DNA of 64,000 bases from an uncultured Spirochaetaceae bacterium (GCA_944389015.1 CALXKS010000069.1:1-64000); one strand, 5' to 3'. Positions 42,862-52,821 are shown, counted from the stretch's first letter. Numbers and translations: made by a program. Notes: a model not told the origin generated them from the sequence alone.

Positions 42862-44133
42862 TCAATCATTGACCATGACGCTCAGAATAGTCTCATCTGT
42901 AGAGACCATGCCCTTGCTTGCTATCTCTCCGACACCGATGATCGTCGACTCGACATCGCCTTTGACAATCCCGTCACCAGGAAGGAAGTTGTCATCCTCC
43001 ATCGCAAGGTCATGCCCCATCATCGCAGCCTCAAGCGCCAATGATATCTTCGCAGCGCATGATGGCTTTGCTCCATCGCAAACCATTCCGGAGATCGTGG
43101 CAAGGGTATTCGTGATTGTCTCATTGATCTGCTCCCTTGTCCCTCCCTGAAGCCATGTTATGGCAGTTGCGGCCCCGCAGGCGGCATTGACAGCCCCGCA
43201 GTATGCAGAGAGTCTTCCGATTCTTGTCTTCTGATGGATTGCGATGAGATTGCTTATAGCAAGTGCTCTGACAAGCTTCTCATGCCCGATGCTGTTGCGG
43301 CGGCAGTAGACAATGACAGGAACTGAAACAGTGATCCCCTGATTGCCGCTTCCTGAGTTTATGACAACAGGATAGACACATCCGCTCATCCTTGCATCAG
43401 AACCGGCTGCCGCAGTGGCTTTGGCCTCCGTTATGAAGTCCTTCTCCCTTGTTTCAAGAAGGTACTGGCCGATGTTCACGCCCCATTTGTTCTTAAGCCC
43501 CTCTTCGCAGATGGCGCTGTTGCACCTGATCTGCTCCTCGATTATAGGAGCAAAGAGCGAGAGATCTGCTGTCTCTCCGAACTCGATGATGCCATCAACG
43601 CTGAGAACTGATCTGTCAGTGAGGGATTCATTCATATTCTCCTCTGATGATGAATCCTTCTGGAAGACAACCTCTCCATTCTTGATCTTCTTCACTATAT
43701 TCGTGTGCTGATGGATGACCTCGACAGAAGCGCTTTCATTCCCCTTTTCCATAGTGATGATGAAATGAAGCGTCGCTGTGGTATGAAGGAGCTTCACGGA
43801 TACACGCTTCTCAGCAATGTATTTCCTTATCTCAGGAAGCTCTTCCTCCCTCACTGCGGAAAGGACCTCGAGTCCTCTGGATGCATCCCCGCCGATCATA
43901 CCTGCAGCGACAGCAGCCTCTATGCCTTTCATCCCTCCTGTATTCGGGATGATGACGCTCTTCACATTCTTTATGATATTCCCGCTGCACTCGGCAGTTG
44001 CCTTCTCCGGCAGAACCCCGAGAAGCTTCCTGCACTCAGCAGAGGCATATGCAAGCGCGATAGGCTCTGTGCAGCCAAGGGCTGGAACAAGCTCTTCTTT
44101 GAGTATTGCTGTATAAATCCCATCTCTATCCAT
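42862..44133 (-). CDS. cyuA: L-cysteine desulfidase family protein (CyuA/CdsB, UPF0597)
   Basis: A 423-residue cytosolic enzyme expected to break L-cysteine (or a related amino acid) to pyruvate, ammonia and sulfide with an iron-sulfur cluster. Conserved marks are ALGCTEPIALAYA (residues 18-30), NSGSGNQGI, and SGMVCDGAKPSCAAKI with two of the cluster Cys. GGAGG lies 6 bases before the ATG, 10 bases after the GntR gene. Last gene of the operon that imports and cleaves peptides, so it may consume cysteine released from them. Confidence 0.92.
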   Translation of the reverse strand: MDRDGIYTAILKEELVPALGCTEPIALAYASAECRKLLGVLPEKATAECSGNIIKNVKSVIIPNTGGMKGIEAAVAAGMIGGDASRGLEVLSAVREEELPEIRKYIAEKRVSVKLLHTTATLHFIITMEKGNESASVEVIHQHTNIVKKIKNGEVVFQKDSSSEENMNESLTDRSVLSVDGIIEFGETADLSLFAPIIEEQIRCNSAICEEGLKNKWGVNIGQYLLETREKDFITEAKATAAAGSDARMSGCVYPVVINSGSGNQGITVSVPVIVYCRRNSIGHEKLVRALAISNLIAIHQKTRIGRLSAYCGAVNAACGAATAITWLQGGTREQINETITNTLATISGMVCDGAKPSCAAKISLALEAAMMGHDLAMEDDNFLPGDGIVKGDVESTIIGVGEIASKGMVSTDETILSVMVND

Positions 44134-44143
44134 TATATTCCTC

Positions 44144-44794
44144 CTAGGAAATCACCTTTCTTATCTCATCCTTTACAGCGTTTATATCCTTTGAAAGATA
44201 TGCGCATGCATCATACAGATTCCCTGCTCCAAGAGCATCCAGGATCATATGATGGTACTTGCCTTTGGACTCCCTTTCGTTATCCCAGGCAGATGAATAG
44301 TACGTTGCGAAGAATCTGGCACTGTCCCTGAGCACCGTATCCAGCGCACGGTACATATATCTGTTGCCGCTCAATGAGCAGAGCATCAGATGGAAGCGCT
44401 GGTTGCGGTAATAATTGCCATAGATATCGCTATTGGAGTCATTGTCCTTTGCCCACTCATCCTCGTTCTCGCGGAAGATGGAAAGGCTGTCAGCTGCAAG
44501 ATACGGGAAACACCTCTTGAGATTCCCTATCTCAAGGTCCTCCCTCACATCAAGCATCTCCATTATCTCCTGCACAGAGCATTGCACTACCTGGTATCCG
44601 AATCTGGGAAGGCTTTTGAGAAAGCCGTCCTTGCATAGCTCTATCAGAGCTTCCCTCACAGGAGCCTTGCTTACTGAGAAGCGTTTTATGAGGGAGCTTT
44701 CCGTCACTATATCATTGGCAGAGAGATCTCCCCTGATGATATCCTTCATCAGCGCATTATATACGGATTTCTTGAGTGTTCCTGCTGTTTCCAT
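44144..44794 (-). CDS. GntR family regulator, FCD type (1)
   Basis: A 216-residue DNA-binding repressor or activator. N-terminal winged helix (residues about 8-70) with FSVSKAPVREALIELCKDGF as the recognition region, then an all-helical FCD-type ligand domain (80-215). It is a clear paralogue of the GntR at 56407-57075: both share SKAPVREALIELCKD and SLPRFGYQVV, as well as NYYRNxRFHLxLCSLSGN. It sits inside the operon it probably controls, overlapping the M20 peptidase stop. Two ATGs are adjacent at 44797 and 44794. Confidence 0.92.
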   Translation of the reverse strand: METAGTLKKSVYNALMKDIIRGDLSANDIVTESSLIKRFSVSKAPVREALIELCKDGFLKSLPRFGYQVVQCSVQEIMEMLDVREDLEIGNLKRCFPYLAADSLSIFRENEDEWAKDNDSNSDIYGNYYRNQRFHLMLCSLSGNRYMYRALDTVLRDSARFFATYYSSAWDNERESKGKYHHMILDALGAGNLYDACAYLSKDINAVKDEIRKVIS

Positions 44795-44796
44795 CA

Positions 44797-46200
44797 TCAG
44801 ACCCTGAAGAATCCATCCACCTCTGGAATCGATGAGACATAGACACTGAATGCAACATCCAGCTTATGCCTCGATATGTACTCATCCGGCTGATGACCCC
44901 TGCCACGCTCCGGACCGAAGAACTCGGAATCCCCCGGAATCCCTGGCCCGAAGCCGACTGCATTCCTAAGCTGTCTGGCATATGTGCCGCCACCCATCAC
45001 ATAGGGTTTGAGATCCATCGAGAGCTCTTTATTGCATATCTGGGTTAGCTTATCGATGATAGGAAGGGACCTGTCTACATACATAGGGAGGCTGCCTTCC
45101 GCCCTGTCGATGGAGAAGCCATGGAAAGAAAGGGTATCCGTTATGGATGCGATCATCCTGTCATAGACAGCTGTGATCGTGTACCTGATGTTTATATTCT
45201 GATGGAATACCCCATCCTCAAGTGAGGAGAAACCTCCGACATGGGTAAGCTTTCCGGAAATCCCATCCTCATAAGGAACACCTATGCCCTTCCCGTAATA
45301 ATCGGAGAAGAGTGAAAGGATATCGGAAAAGAGTGTGTTGTCGCATGCAGGGAAAAGCTTTGATGAAAGAAGCGCCTTGCAAAGTATATTCTGAGCGCTT
45401 TCAGATCCCTCAGGGAATGCTGCATGGGCAGCGATTCCGCTGGCTGTCACAGAGCATCTGCCGTTTCCTCTGTCCTCTACTGCAATCCTATCATCATTCA
45501 GAGAAGATGAGAGCTTTCCTGCATCCATCCTGAGCTCAGCCTCAGCCAATGCAGGAACGGAGTTTGAAGCCACGCCGGATTTCCATGAGATGATCAGGGA
45601 ATCATCTCCGATCGGATGGCTGGCATCAATCTCCAGGATGCCCTTCTCTCCATAACAGACAGGGAATGATGAATCGGGAATAAGAGAGAACTCAGGCATT
45701 GGATTGCGCTTTGCAAAGAACTTTATATCCTCCATGCCGCACTCCTCATTCACACCGAAGAACTGGATTATCGTATGCTCCGGCTGATACCCCGTCTCCT
45801 TAAGATACCTCAAGGCATAGATGACAGCGAGAGCAGGTCCTTTGTTGTCCCCCGTCCCGCGTCCGATGAGTATATCCTCAAAGGAAGTGAGCTCAAACGG
45901 AGGGTATGTCCAGCCAGGTCCTGCAGGAACAACATCCATATGGCTGAAGAGACCTATTGTCTTATCGCTTCTGCCCTTCCAGCTGAGGAGCCCATACTGA
46001 TTCGAGTCGATCCTGTATTCGAAGCCGAAGCGCTTCACGATATTGCCGACAGCATTGAGGATATCAACACAGGGCCTGCCATATGGGCACTCTGCATTGC
46101 CTTTGTCCTCAACGCTCACGCTTGGAATGGAGATGAGAGTCCTGAAATCATCGAGAAATTCATCAGAGTGGTCCTTCCACCACTTTTCCATGCTTGTCAT
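44797..46200 (-). CDS. M20 family dipeptidase (PepV-like)
   Basis: A 467-residue zinc metallopeptidase. Conserved metal-site motifs: FSHMDVVPAGPGW near residue 87, GRGTGDNKGPALA near 114, and FGVNEECGMED near 151 with the catalytic Glu-Glu pair; the last zinc His lies near the C-terminus. The insert and length fit PepV/Sapep dipeptidases rather than carboxypeptidase G2. It follows the oligopeptide transporter ATPase with a 4-base overlap, so it likely hydrolyses imported dipeptides or peptide derivatives. Confidence 0.9.
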   Translation of the reverse strand: MTSMEKWWKDHSDEFLDDFRTLISIPSVSVEDKGNAECPYGRPCVDILNAVGNIVKRFGFEYRIDSNQYGLLSWKGRSDKTIGLFSHMDVVPAGPGWTYPPFELTSFEDILIGRGTGDNKGPALAVIYALRYLKETGYQPEHTIIQFFGVNEECGMEDIKFFAKRNPMPEFSLIPDSSFPVCYGEKGILEIDASHPIGDDSLIISWKSGVASNSVPALAEAELRMDAGKLSSSLNDDRIAVEDRGNGRCSVTASGIAAHAAFPEGSESAQNILCKALLSSKLFPACDNTLFSDILSLFSDYYGKGIGVPYEDGISGKLTHVGGFSSLEDGVFHQNINIRYTITAVYDRMIASITDTLSFHGFSIDRAEGSLPMYVDRSLPIIDKLTQICNKELSMDLKPYVMGGGTYARQLRNAVGFGPGIPGDSEFFGPERGRGHQPDEYISRHKLDVAFSVYVSSIPEVDGFFRV

Positions 46201-47180
46201 ACTCTGCCCTCCTTTATCTCCTCTGCAAAATGGCAGGCAACGAAGTGCTTTGGCACAATCTCCCTAAACTCCGGATAGCGCTCGCTGCACTCCTTCTTCG
46301 CATATGGGCATCTAGTATGGAAATGGCAGCCAGATGGCGGATTGTACGGACTTGGGACATCGCCTTCCAGTATCATTGCATGCCTTCTGACATCAGGATC
46401 CGGAATCGGGATCGATGAAATAAGGCATTTCGTATATGGATGGAATGTATTGTCATAAAGCTCATCCTTCTCAGCAATCTCGACAATGCGGCCGAGATAC
46501 ATGACCGCGATCCTGTCGCATAGATACCGGACGACACTGAGATCATGGGAAATGAAGAGATATGTCAAGGAGAGCTTCTCCTGAAGATCCTTCATCAGAT
46601 TCAGGACCTGTGCCCTGACTGAGACATCGAGAGCGGACACTGGCTCATCGCAGCACACGAACTCGGGACGGAGAATCAGGGCTCTTGCGATCATTATCCT
46701 CTGCCTCTGCCCTCCAGAGAACTCATGGGGGTATTTATTCATGAACTCCCTATTGAGTCCTACGAGCTCCATTGCAGAGAACACCTCCGCCATCTTCTCC
46801 TCTTCGGAAGCATCGGAGAAGATATCAAGAGGAGCCTTTATGAGCTCCCGGACCGTCATTCTCGGATTGAGGGAAGCATACGGATCCTGGAAGATTATCT
46901 GGATATGCCTCCTCATCAGGCGCATCTCCTCAGGAGAGAGCGTTGCGATATCCTTTCCATTGAAGAGCACATTGCCGCCAGTCGGCTCGATCAGCCTTAT
47001 CATCGTCTTGCAGAGCGTGGACTTGCCGCATCCGGACTCGCCTACTACGCCGAAGGTCTCTCCCTTATCGATATAGAAGGAGACATCATCGACGGCTTTG
47101 ACATACTGTCTCTCCTTGAAGAGCTTCTTCTTCGCAGGATAGTACTTCTTAAGATTCCTTACCTCAGCAAGATGTTCCAT
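46197..47180 (-). CDS. Oligopeptide/dipeptide ABC transporter ATPase (DppF/OppF)
   Basis: A 327-residue ATPase with Walker A GESGCGKST, signature FSGGQRQRI and Walker B VCCDEPVSALD, plus the C-terminal Cys-containing oligopeptide domain (CHFHTRCPYAKKEC). It overlaps the DppD gene by 17 bases and the M20 gene by 4. The second ATPase of the pair that powers the DppBC permease. Confidence 0.95.
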   Translation of the reverse strand: MEHLAEVRNLKKYYPAKKKLFKERQYVKAVDDVSFYIDKGETFGVVGESGCGKSTLCKTMIRLIEPTGGNVLFNGKDIATLSPEEMRLMRRHIQIIFQDPYASLNPRMTVRELIKAPLDIFSDASEEEKMAEVFSAMELVGLNREFMNKYPHEFSGGQRQRIMIARALILRPEFVCCDEPVSALDVSVRAQVLNLMKDLQEKLSLTYLFISHDLSVVRYLCDRIAVMYLGRIVEIAEKDELYDNTFHPYTKCLISSIPIPDPDVRRHAMILEGDVPSPYNPPSGCHFHTRCPYAKKECSERYPEFREIVPKHFVACHFAEEIKEGRV

Positions 47181-48159
47181 CTACAACCTCCCCGTCAGCA
47201 TAGAGCCAGCATCTCACATCATGGCCATCCTTCCTGAAGAGCGGAGGACATGACTCGATGCACTTTGACGTGCACTTCCCGCAGCGCGTTGAGAACCTGC
47301 AGCCTTTAGGCATGTTCTGCAGCGTCGGGACAGTTCCCTCAATCGATGAAAGCTTTCCCACAGTCTTGTCAGGACGCGGAATCGAGGCAAGAAGGCCCTG
47401 GGAATATGGATGCATCGGGCGGGAGAAAATCTCCTTTGTCGAAGCAACCTCCATCACGTTTCCCGCATACATGACCATGACCCTGTCAGCCATCTCCGCA
47501 ACGACTCCCATATCATGGGTGATGAGCATTATCGACACATTCGATGTGGCCTTCAGCTCCTGCATAAGCTCCAGTATCTGGGCCTGTATTGTCACATCAA
47601 GGGCTGTAGTAGGCTCATCCGCTATCAGGATCGAAGGAGACTGGATAAGAGCCATTGCGATCATTACACGCTGCCTCATGCCGCCTGAAAGCTGATGGGG
47701 ATACTCCCTGAATCTCTTCTCAGGCGAAGGAATACCGACCTTTGCAAGGTACGATATGGCTTTCTCCTCAGCCTCCTTCTTCCCAATATCCCTGTCGTGG
47801 CATCTTATCGCTTCGACAAGCTGCGCACCGTTGGTCATCACAGGATTGAGAGAGGTCATCGAGTCCTGGAATATCATGGAGATACGGCGACCGCGGATGC
47901 GGCTCATCTCCTTATCGCTGTACCCTGCAATATCAGTTCCATCGAAGATGACGGAACCGGAATCAATGCGTGAAGTGGTCTTGGGCAGGAGATGGAGCAT
48001 TGACATCGATGTCACGCTCTTTCCGCAGCCTGATTCGCCTACGATTCCAAGTGTTTCACCCTGATCGACGTAGAAGCTTACGCCGGTAACGGCCTGAAGC
48101 CATTTCTTCCTGACGAGGAAGCTGACCGATAGATTGCTGATTTCCAGGAGATGACTCAT
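47164..48159 (-). CDS. Oligopeptide/dipeptide ABC transporter ATPase (DppD/OppD)
   Basis: A 331-residue ATPase: Walker A GESGCGKSV, signature LSGGMRQRV, Walker B LIADEPTTALD, and the C-terminal oligopeptide-type Cys cluster (CRFSTRCGKCTSKC). It pairs with the DppF-like subunit downstream. Starts 48 bases after the binding-protein gene. Confidence 0.95.
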   Translation of the reverse strand: MSHLLEISNLSVSFLVRKKWLQAVTGVSFYVDQGETLGIVGESGCGKSVTSMSMLHLLPKTTSRIDSGSVIFDGTDIAGYSDKEMSRIRGRRISMIFQDSMTSLNPVMTNGAQLVEAIRCHDRDIGKKEAEEKAISYLAKVGIPSPEKRFREYPHQLSGGMRQRVMIAMALIQSPSILIADEPTTALDVTIQAQILELMQELKATSNVSIMLITHDMGVVAEMADRVMVMYAGNVMEVASTKEIFSRPMHPYSQGLLASIPRPDKTVGKLSSIEGTVPTLQNMPKGCRFSTRCGKCTSKCIESCPPLFRKDGHDVRCWLYADGEVVDGTSC

Positions 48160-48207
48160 TTCAAACCTCTGATGACCCTCCTCCGGAGAGGAGAGCCAGA
48201 AATAACA

Positions 48208-49818
48208 TTACTCGACAATAGTCCAGTTCCAGACATCCCTATTGAGCTGGGTATAGTCCTGGACATCCGTTATGCCTTCAACACGTGTGGTATGAGCATA
48301 GAGAATATTCTCGAAGTACATGAACGCGAATGGCACATACTCCCTGATAAGCCTCTGATACTCATCATATGCTTCCTTCCTGTCCTCGAAAGTGAAGACA
48401 TGTCCGCCCTTATCGCCTGTCTCGAAGATCGTGTAGTCAGTGAGCTGCGAGAAGTTGTTCATATGATCCGGATTGAAGTTGATCACGCACTCCGATGGAT
48501 CAGGAGAACCGCTGGAGCCGATGAAGCCGAAGTCATAGTCTCCTGCCCTTACCTTATTGAGGTGGGTTGCGAAATCAGCAGTCTGGATCTGCGTCTTGAT
48601 GCCTACATCAGCGAGATTCTGCTGGATGATGATAGCAGCCTGCTCACGTGTCGCATTTCCTGTCGGGACACTCATTATGAGAGTGCGGTTAGGATCCCAT
48701 CCTTCCTCTGCAAGTATCGCCCTTGCTCCATCAGGATTATATGGCTCCTCGATCTCAGGATTGTAGTAGATGTTGTTAGGAGCAACAGGACCGTATGCAG
48801 CAACACCCTCTCCCTGGAGAAGACCATCGATTATGAGCTGTCTGTTCATTGCCATGTTCACAGCTCTTCTGATCGCAGGTGAAAGATGCTGAGTATTGAT
48901 TGCCATGTACTGGTAAGCAACGGAAGGAGCTGCCATGCATACAAGGCCTGGCTGCTGCTGTGCCATATCCCAGTCTGAAAGCTGGAGCGATCCGACATTG
49001 CCTGCGAGGGCATCGATCTCACCGTTCATAAGACCTGCGAGGAGGTTTCCTGTAGGTACTACACGGAGAACGAACTTCTCCCAGTTTCCGTTCATCTGAT
49101 AGTAATACGGATTGGGAACGAACTCGATTCTCTCGCCGCTGATCTGGCTCTGGAAGAGACACGGACCTGATCCGATAGGAGATGCCCAGTAGGAAGCACT
49201 CCTGATGTCAGCAAGAGGCACATCGCCGAGAAGATGCTGCGGAAGAATGTAGAAATCCCTGAACTTGTTGAAGAGAAGGTAATCGACATTGGTCGGTTCG
49301 CGGAGAGTGAAGGCAACTGTGTGCTCATCAATAGCCTCTACCTGGAGAGAACCATCTCCCTCACCGAAGCCTGCGAATGGCTCAAGGTTGTTCTTTCTCA
49401 GCGCATTCACGCTTGGAGATGTATAGAGATGCGCTGTGAAGACGACATCATCTGCTGTGACAGGCTCACCATCTGCCCACTTCGCATCCTCTCTGAGATG
49501 GAAGGTAAGGACAGTGGAATCCTCATTCACATCCACGCTTGTGGCAAGACGCGGAAGATATGTGCCATCAGCCTTGAGGTAGAACAGCTTGTCATACATA
49601 AGATCGAGGACGACATCAGAGTATGAGCTTGTCGTCTCGAACGGTATGAAGCTGTCCCATGGCGATACCATCGCAAGTGTGATGGTCTTGCTCGGCTGCC
49701 TTGCTGGAGCAGGTGCTGCCTGAGCTGGCTGCTTATCTGAGGAACCTCCCGCAAAGAGAGATACCGACAGTACGAGCATGAGAACCAGAGCAATGATTGA
49801 TATTCTGCTATGTTTCAT
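48208..49818 (-). CDS. Periplasmic oligopeptide-binding protein (SBP family 5)
   Basis: A 536-residue substrate-binding protein. The signal peptide ends in VSLFAGGSSDKQPAQAA without a lipobox, so it is likely free in the periplasm. The family 5 hallmark appears as REDAKWADGEPVTADDVVFT near residue 104. The start has GGAGG. It sits between the permeases and the ATPases of the same operon. The ligand could be a peptide, opine or peptide-like metabolite. Confidence 0.94.
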   Translation of the reverse strand: MKHSRISIIALVLMLVLSVSLFAGGSSDKQPAQAAPAPARQPSKTITLAMVSPWDSFIPFETTSSYSDVVLDLMYDKLFYLKADGTYLPRLATSVDVNEDSTVLTFHLREDAKWADGEPVTADDVVFTAHLYTSPSVNALRKNNLEPFAGFGEGDGSLQVEAIDEHTVAFTLREPTNVDYLLFNKFRDFYILPQHLLGDVPLADIRSASYWASPIGSGPCLFQSQISGERIEFVPNPYYYQMNGNWEKFVLRVVPTGNLLAGLMNGEIDALAGNVGSLQLSDWDMAQQQPGLVCMAAPSVAYQYMAINTQHLSPAIRRAVNMAMNRQLIIDGLLQGEGVAAYGPVAPNNIYYNPEIEEPYNPDGARAILAEEGWDPNRTLIMSVPTGNATREQAAIIIQQNLADVGIKTQIQTADFATHLNKVRAGDYDFGFIGSSGSPDPSECVINFNPDHMNNFSQLTDYTIFETGDKGGHVFTFEDRKEAYDEYQRLIREYVPFAFMYFENILYAHTTRVEGITDVQDYTQLNRDVWNWTIVE

Positions 49819-49845
49819 TCGAACCTCCGTATATGGTAATTCTTT

Positions 49846-50715
49846 TTATACGCTCATCTTTGTATCGAGTGCATCCCTGATGCCATCGCCGAGGAAGTTG
49901 ATGCACAGTACGGTGATTATCAGGATGATGCCCGCAGGAACCCACATCCAGGGCTTGTTGGCAAGAACGCTTATCGACTGTGCATAGTAGAGGATGTTTC
50001 CCCACGATGCGGCAGGGGGCTGGACCCCAAGGCCGAGGAACGAGAGCGAGGACTCCGTTATGATCGCCTGGGCTGTCCTGAATGTGAATGCGATGATCAC
50101 AGGCGCCGATGCATTTGGAACGATATATCTGAGTATGATGTTATGGGTCTTGGTTCCGATTGCCTTCGCCGATTCAACATACTCCTTCTCCCTGACAGAG
50201 AGCGTGCTTGCATATATGAGCCTCGCGAAATCAGGCCAGCCAAGGACACCGATGACAACGGTGATCGTAACGATCGACTGTCCGAGGACCGATGCAAGAA
50301 CGAGTATGAGGATCATCGACGGGAATGACATGAAGATATCAGCAAGACGCATGACGATTATCTCGCTCTTACCGCGGAAATAACCTGCGATAAGACCAAG
50401 CGGTATTCCTACTATAAGGCTGATGACCGCAGACAATATGCCGACTGTCAGCGATACCCTTCCTCCATAGATTATGCGGGCGAACATATCGCGTCCCACA
50501 TCATCCGTTCCCATGAGATGGGTATCCGAAGGCCCTTTGCCGAATGCCATCACATCGATTGAATAGGGGTCAAGCCCAAGGATCATCGGGAGGAATATGA
50601 CGACAAGGATCTCCACAGCAAGGAAGAACAGCGCGAATACGGCAAGCTTATGATGGAGGAATCTCTCCACGACATCCTGGAAGTAAGATCCCTTGATTCC
50701 TTTTTCCTTCTTCAT
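49846..50715 (-). CDS. Oligopeptide/dipeptide ABC transporter permease (DppC)
   Basis: A 289-residue inner-membrane subunit with six helices. DppC/OppC marks include GTDDVGRDMFARIIYGGRVS (residues 75-94) and the EAA-type loop with VESAKAIG. The start at 50715 follows GAGGAA by 6 bases; the longer frame would overlap dppB. It has an N-terminal cytoplasmic/helix extension typical of OppC. Confidence 0.95.
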   Translation of the reverse strand: MKKEKGIKGSYFQDVVERFLHHKLAVFALFFLAVEILVVIFLPMILGLDPYSIDVMAFGKGPSDTHLMGTDDVGRDMFARIIYGGRVSLTVGILSAVISLIVGIPLGLIAGYFRGKSEIIVMRLADIFMSFPSMILILVLASVLGQSIVTITVVIGVLGWPDFARLIYASTLSVREKEYVESAKAIGTKTHNIILRYIVPNASAPVIIAFTFRTAQAIITESSLSFLGLGVQPPAASWGNILYYAQSISVLANKPWMWVPAGIILIITVLCINFLGDGIRDALDTKMSV

Positions 50716-50725
50716 GATATGTTCC

Positions 50726-51682
50726 TCACTTACTGTACCTGATGCGCGGATCAAGCACACTGTAGATCAGGTCTATGATGAGATTGCCGATGAGAACGGC
50801 AACTGCGATGACGACTGTGATTCCCATTATCACAGGATAGTCACGCGAATTGATCGAAAGGACCATGAGGCTTCCCAGTCCTGGCCATGAGAAGAGCTGC
50901 TCAGTGACAACAGCGCCTCCGACGAGGAACGGGATCATCGATCCTATTCTCGTGATGACAGGGGAAAGGGAGTTGCGGAGAGCGTGGCGGAAGAGCACCC
51001 TGCTCTCAAGGCAGCCCTTTGCACGGGCTGTGCGGATGTAGTCATCCTGCAGAACCTCGAGAACGCTTCCCCTCGTCTGTCTGATAAGGCTTCCGATCTG
51101 CTGTATCGAAAGGACAAGCGTCGGAAGGACCATATGATGGACAAGATCAAGGAACGTATGGGCCCCTGCACTGTCATACATACCGCTGCTGGGGAATATA
51201 TTCACTTTCACGGAAAGAAGATATATGAATACAAGACCAGCAAAGAAGTTAGGGGTTGCCGCTCCTATGAACGACAGACCCGATGAGAAATAATCCCAGC
51301 CTGAATACGGCTTATACGCGGACATCACTCCGAGCGGTATCGCTATGAGCACGGAAAGGACCAATGATGCTATAGTGATGAGCAGCGTCGGTCCTATCCT
51401 CTCCGCAACCATATCCCATACAGGAAGGCCCGTCCTGTATGAGAATCCGAGATTGCCCTGGAAAAGCTGCCCTACCCATCTGAAGTACTGAATATAGACA
51501 GGCTGGTCGAGGCCTAACCTCGCCTCCATATCCGCCATGACCTGGGCATCCGCATTGGAATCCATGAAGAGCATCTCCAGCGGTGAGCCTGGCGCTAAAT
51601 AAGACAGGAAGAAGACAAGAACTGTTATCCCTATGAATGTAGGAATGGCAACAAGCAGTCTTCTAAGAACATACTTTCCCAT
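50726..51682 (-). CDS. Oligopeptide/dipeptide ABC transporter permease (DppB)
   Basis: A 318-residue inner-membrane subunit with six helices. The N-terminal RRLLVAIPTFIGITVLVFFL segment and the C-terminal EQLFSWPGLGSLMV are typical of DppB/OppB, and the EAA loop with RTARAKG is present. It follows the URO-D-like gene by 16 bases and precedes dppC by 10. Confidence 0.95.
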   Translation of the reverse strand: MGKYVLRRLLVAIPTFIGITVLVFFLSYLAPGSPLEMLFMDSNADAQVMADMEARLGLDQPVYIQYFRWVGQLFQGNLGFSYRTGLPVWDMVAERIGPTLLITIASLVLSVLIAIPLGVMSAYKPYSGWDYFSSGLSFIGAATPNFFAGLVFIYLLSVKVNIFPSSGMYDSAGAHTFLDLVHHMVLPTLVLSIQQIGSLIRQTRGSVLEVLQDDYIRTARAKGCLESRVLFRHALRNSLSPVITRIGSMIPFLVGGAVVTEQLFSWPGLGSLMVLSINSRDYPVIMGITVVIAVAVLIGNLIIDLIYSVLDPRIRYSK

Positions 51683-51698
51683 AGAGCCTCCGTAGAGT

Positions 51699-52664
51699 TC
51701 AGCAGTTTCTGCAGGCAGAGATTGCTACTGACAGCTTATGCATATCCTGCTCGGTTGCCAGAGTGCAGTCGGCACCGAGTATGAATCCGGTCTTTCCGAA
51801 TGATGTGATGACATCCCTGACCGCTTTCTCGATATCGGCATCCGTTCCATCCACAAGAACGCCATGCCTGTCAGGAAGGCCTCCCATGATTGTCTTGCCC
51901 TTGAAGAGCTTCCTGCCCTCCTCGAGCGAATATGGAGCAGCATATACACCCCAGTTGGCAACATCGCAGAGATCTGCGTACGATGCATAGCGCTCCATGT
52001 TGAGCTTATCCTTGCACATATGCAGGAAGGCATAGCCGCCGGCTTCCTTGATTGCCTTGAGGATCTGCTTATCCATCGGTGCGATCCACTTCTCGAACTC
52101 CTCATCCGTAAAGTATCTCTTCTCCGCACCAAGAGCTGCATAGTAGACGCCATCAACGCCAAGCTCGATATATGTCCTTGCGAGATCGCACATCACATCG
52201 GTGATTCTCTGCATTGCGCTCTGCATCTTCTCAGGATCCTCTCTGAGATACTGGACAAGAAGCTCCCTCGTTCTGTCATAGCTGATGCCCATCTTCTCCA
52301 TCGGGTGGATGGAAGAGGCGGTCACGCCGTGAAGCGTACCGATCGAGAATGCATTGCTGTCAGCCTTGTCCATGATGGCCTTCACGAAATCCACCTGTGC
52401 CTGCATGAAATCGGACTTCATCGAGAATCCCCTTACGAGTCTCTCATACTCGGCAGGGCTTGTGAGCTCGCCGACGTATGGCACAAGGTTCTCATTCATT
52501 ATCTTTATGATATCCGTATCGCTCTCACGGAAGAAATCAAGATGAGACTTCACACCAGCTTCCCCGAATGCCTTGTCATGAGGGAAATGGAGTGAGAATC
52601 CACATGGTACGTAATCAACGCTTTCATGCTTGATTGCTGCGATAACGCGCTCTTTCTTATTCAT
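51699..52664 (-). CDS. URO-D superfamily protein, MtaA-like (1)
   Basis: A 321-residue TIM-barrel protein of the uroporphyrinogen decarboxylase superfamily. It keeps a His-x-Cys (LHMCKDK, residues about 214-220) and a later Cys (GADCTLA, about 298), the zinc-ligand pattern of MtaA/CmuA-type cobalamin methyltransferases; the decarboxylase itself lacks this. That points to methyl or alkyl transfer rather than haem synthesis. First gene of a nine-gene operon (URO-D, DppBC, binding protein, DppDF, M20, GntR, CyuA). Paralogous to the gene at 57166. No corrinoid protein is nearby. Shine-Dalgarno AAGGAG. Confidence 0.85.
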   Translation of the reverse strand: MNKKERVIAAIKHESVDYVPCGFSLHFPHDKAFGEAGVKSHLDFFRESDTDIIKIMNENLVPYVGELTSPAEYERLVRGFSMKSDFMQAQVDFVKAIMDKADSNAFSIGTLHGVTASSIHPMEKMGISYDRTRELLVQYLREDPEKMQSAMQRITDVMCDLARTYIELGVDGVYYAALGAEKRYFTDEEFEKWIAPMDKQILKAIKEAGGYAFLHMCKDKLNMERYASYADLCDVANWGVYAAPYSLEEGRKLFKGKTIMGGLPDRHGVLVDGTDADIEKAVRDVITSFGKTGFILGADCTLATEQDMHKLSVAISACRNC

Positions 52665-52694
52665 ATCTGCTCCTTAACCGGTAACATGTTCTCT

Positions 52695-52710
52695 GATATT
52701 ACCAGTACTG
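52695..52710. promoter_or_regulatory. Candidate GntR operator upstream of URO-D 1
   Basis: Contains GATATTAC (minus strand GTAATATC) joined to the palindrome CAGTACTG. The GTAATAT core recurs at 56149 and 57145, all next to genes of the two GntR/URO-D loci. Confidence 0.4.
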
Positions 52711-52715
52711 ATTCC

Positions 52716-52743
52716 AGTATGACTCAGTTTTGCGAGTTGTCAA
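52716..52743 (-). promoter_or_regulatory. Promoter of the URO-D 1 / oligopeptide operon
   Basis: Minus strand consensus -35 TTGACA (52738-52743), 16-base spacer, -10 CATACT (52716-52721). The candidate operator lies at the predicted start of transcription. Confidence 0.6.
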
Positions 52744-52821
52744 CAAAAATCTTAAGGTAAATTTCAAGGATAAAATCATTAAATATAGTCAATTAATCGC
52801 AAATTCAGCACAATTTGACAG

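Noticed and set aside
51864-52595. Long plus-strand frame (243 codons) opposite URO-D 1
   Set aside because: The minus strand encodes a complete URO-D family protein. The antisense frame has no domain, no Shine-Dalgarno and a Leu/His/Arg-rich composition typical of antisense shadows here. The same applies to frames at 48151-48882 and 52815-53618.
51699-52664. Annotation of URO-D 1 (and URO-D 2) as uroporphyrinogen decarboxylase (HemE)
   Set aside because: Both keep the His-x-Cys...Cys zinc pattern of MtaA-type methyltransferases and sit in transport operons with no haem genes.
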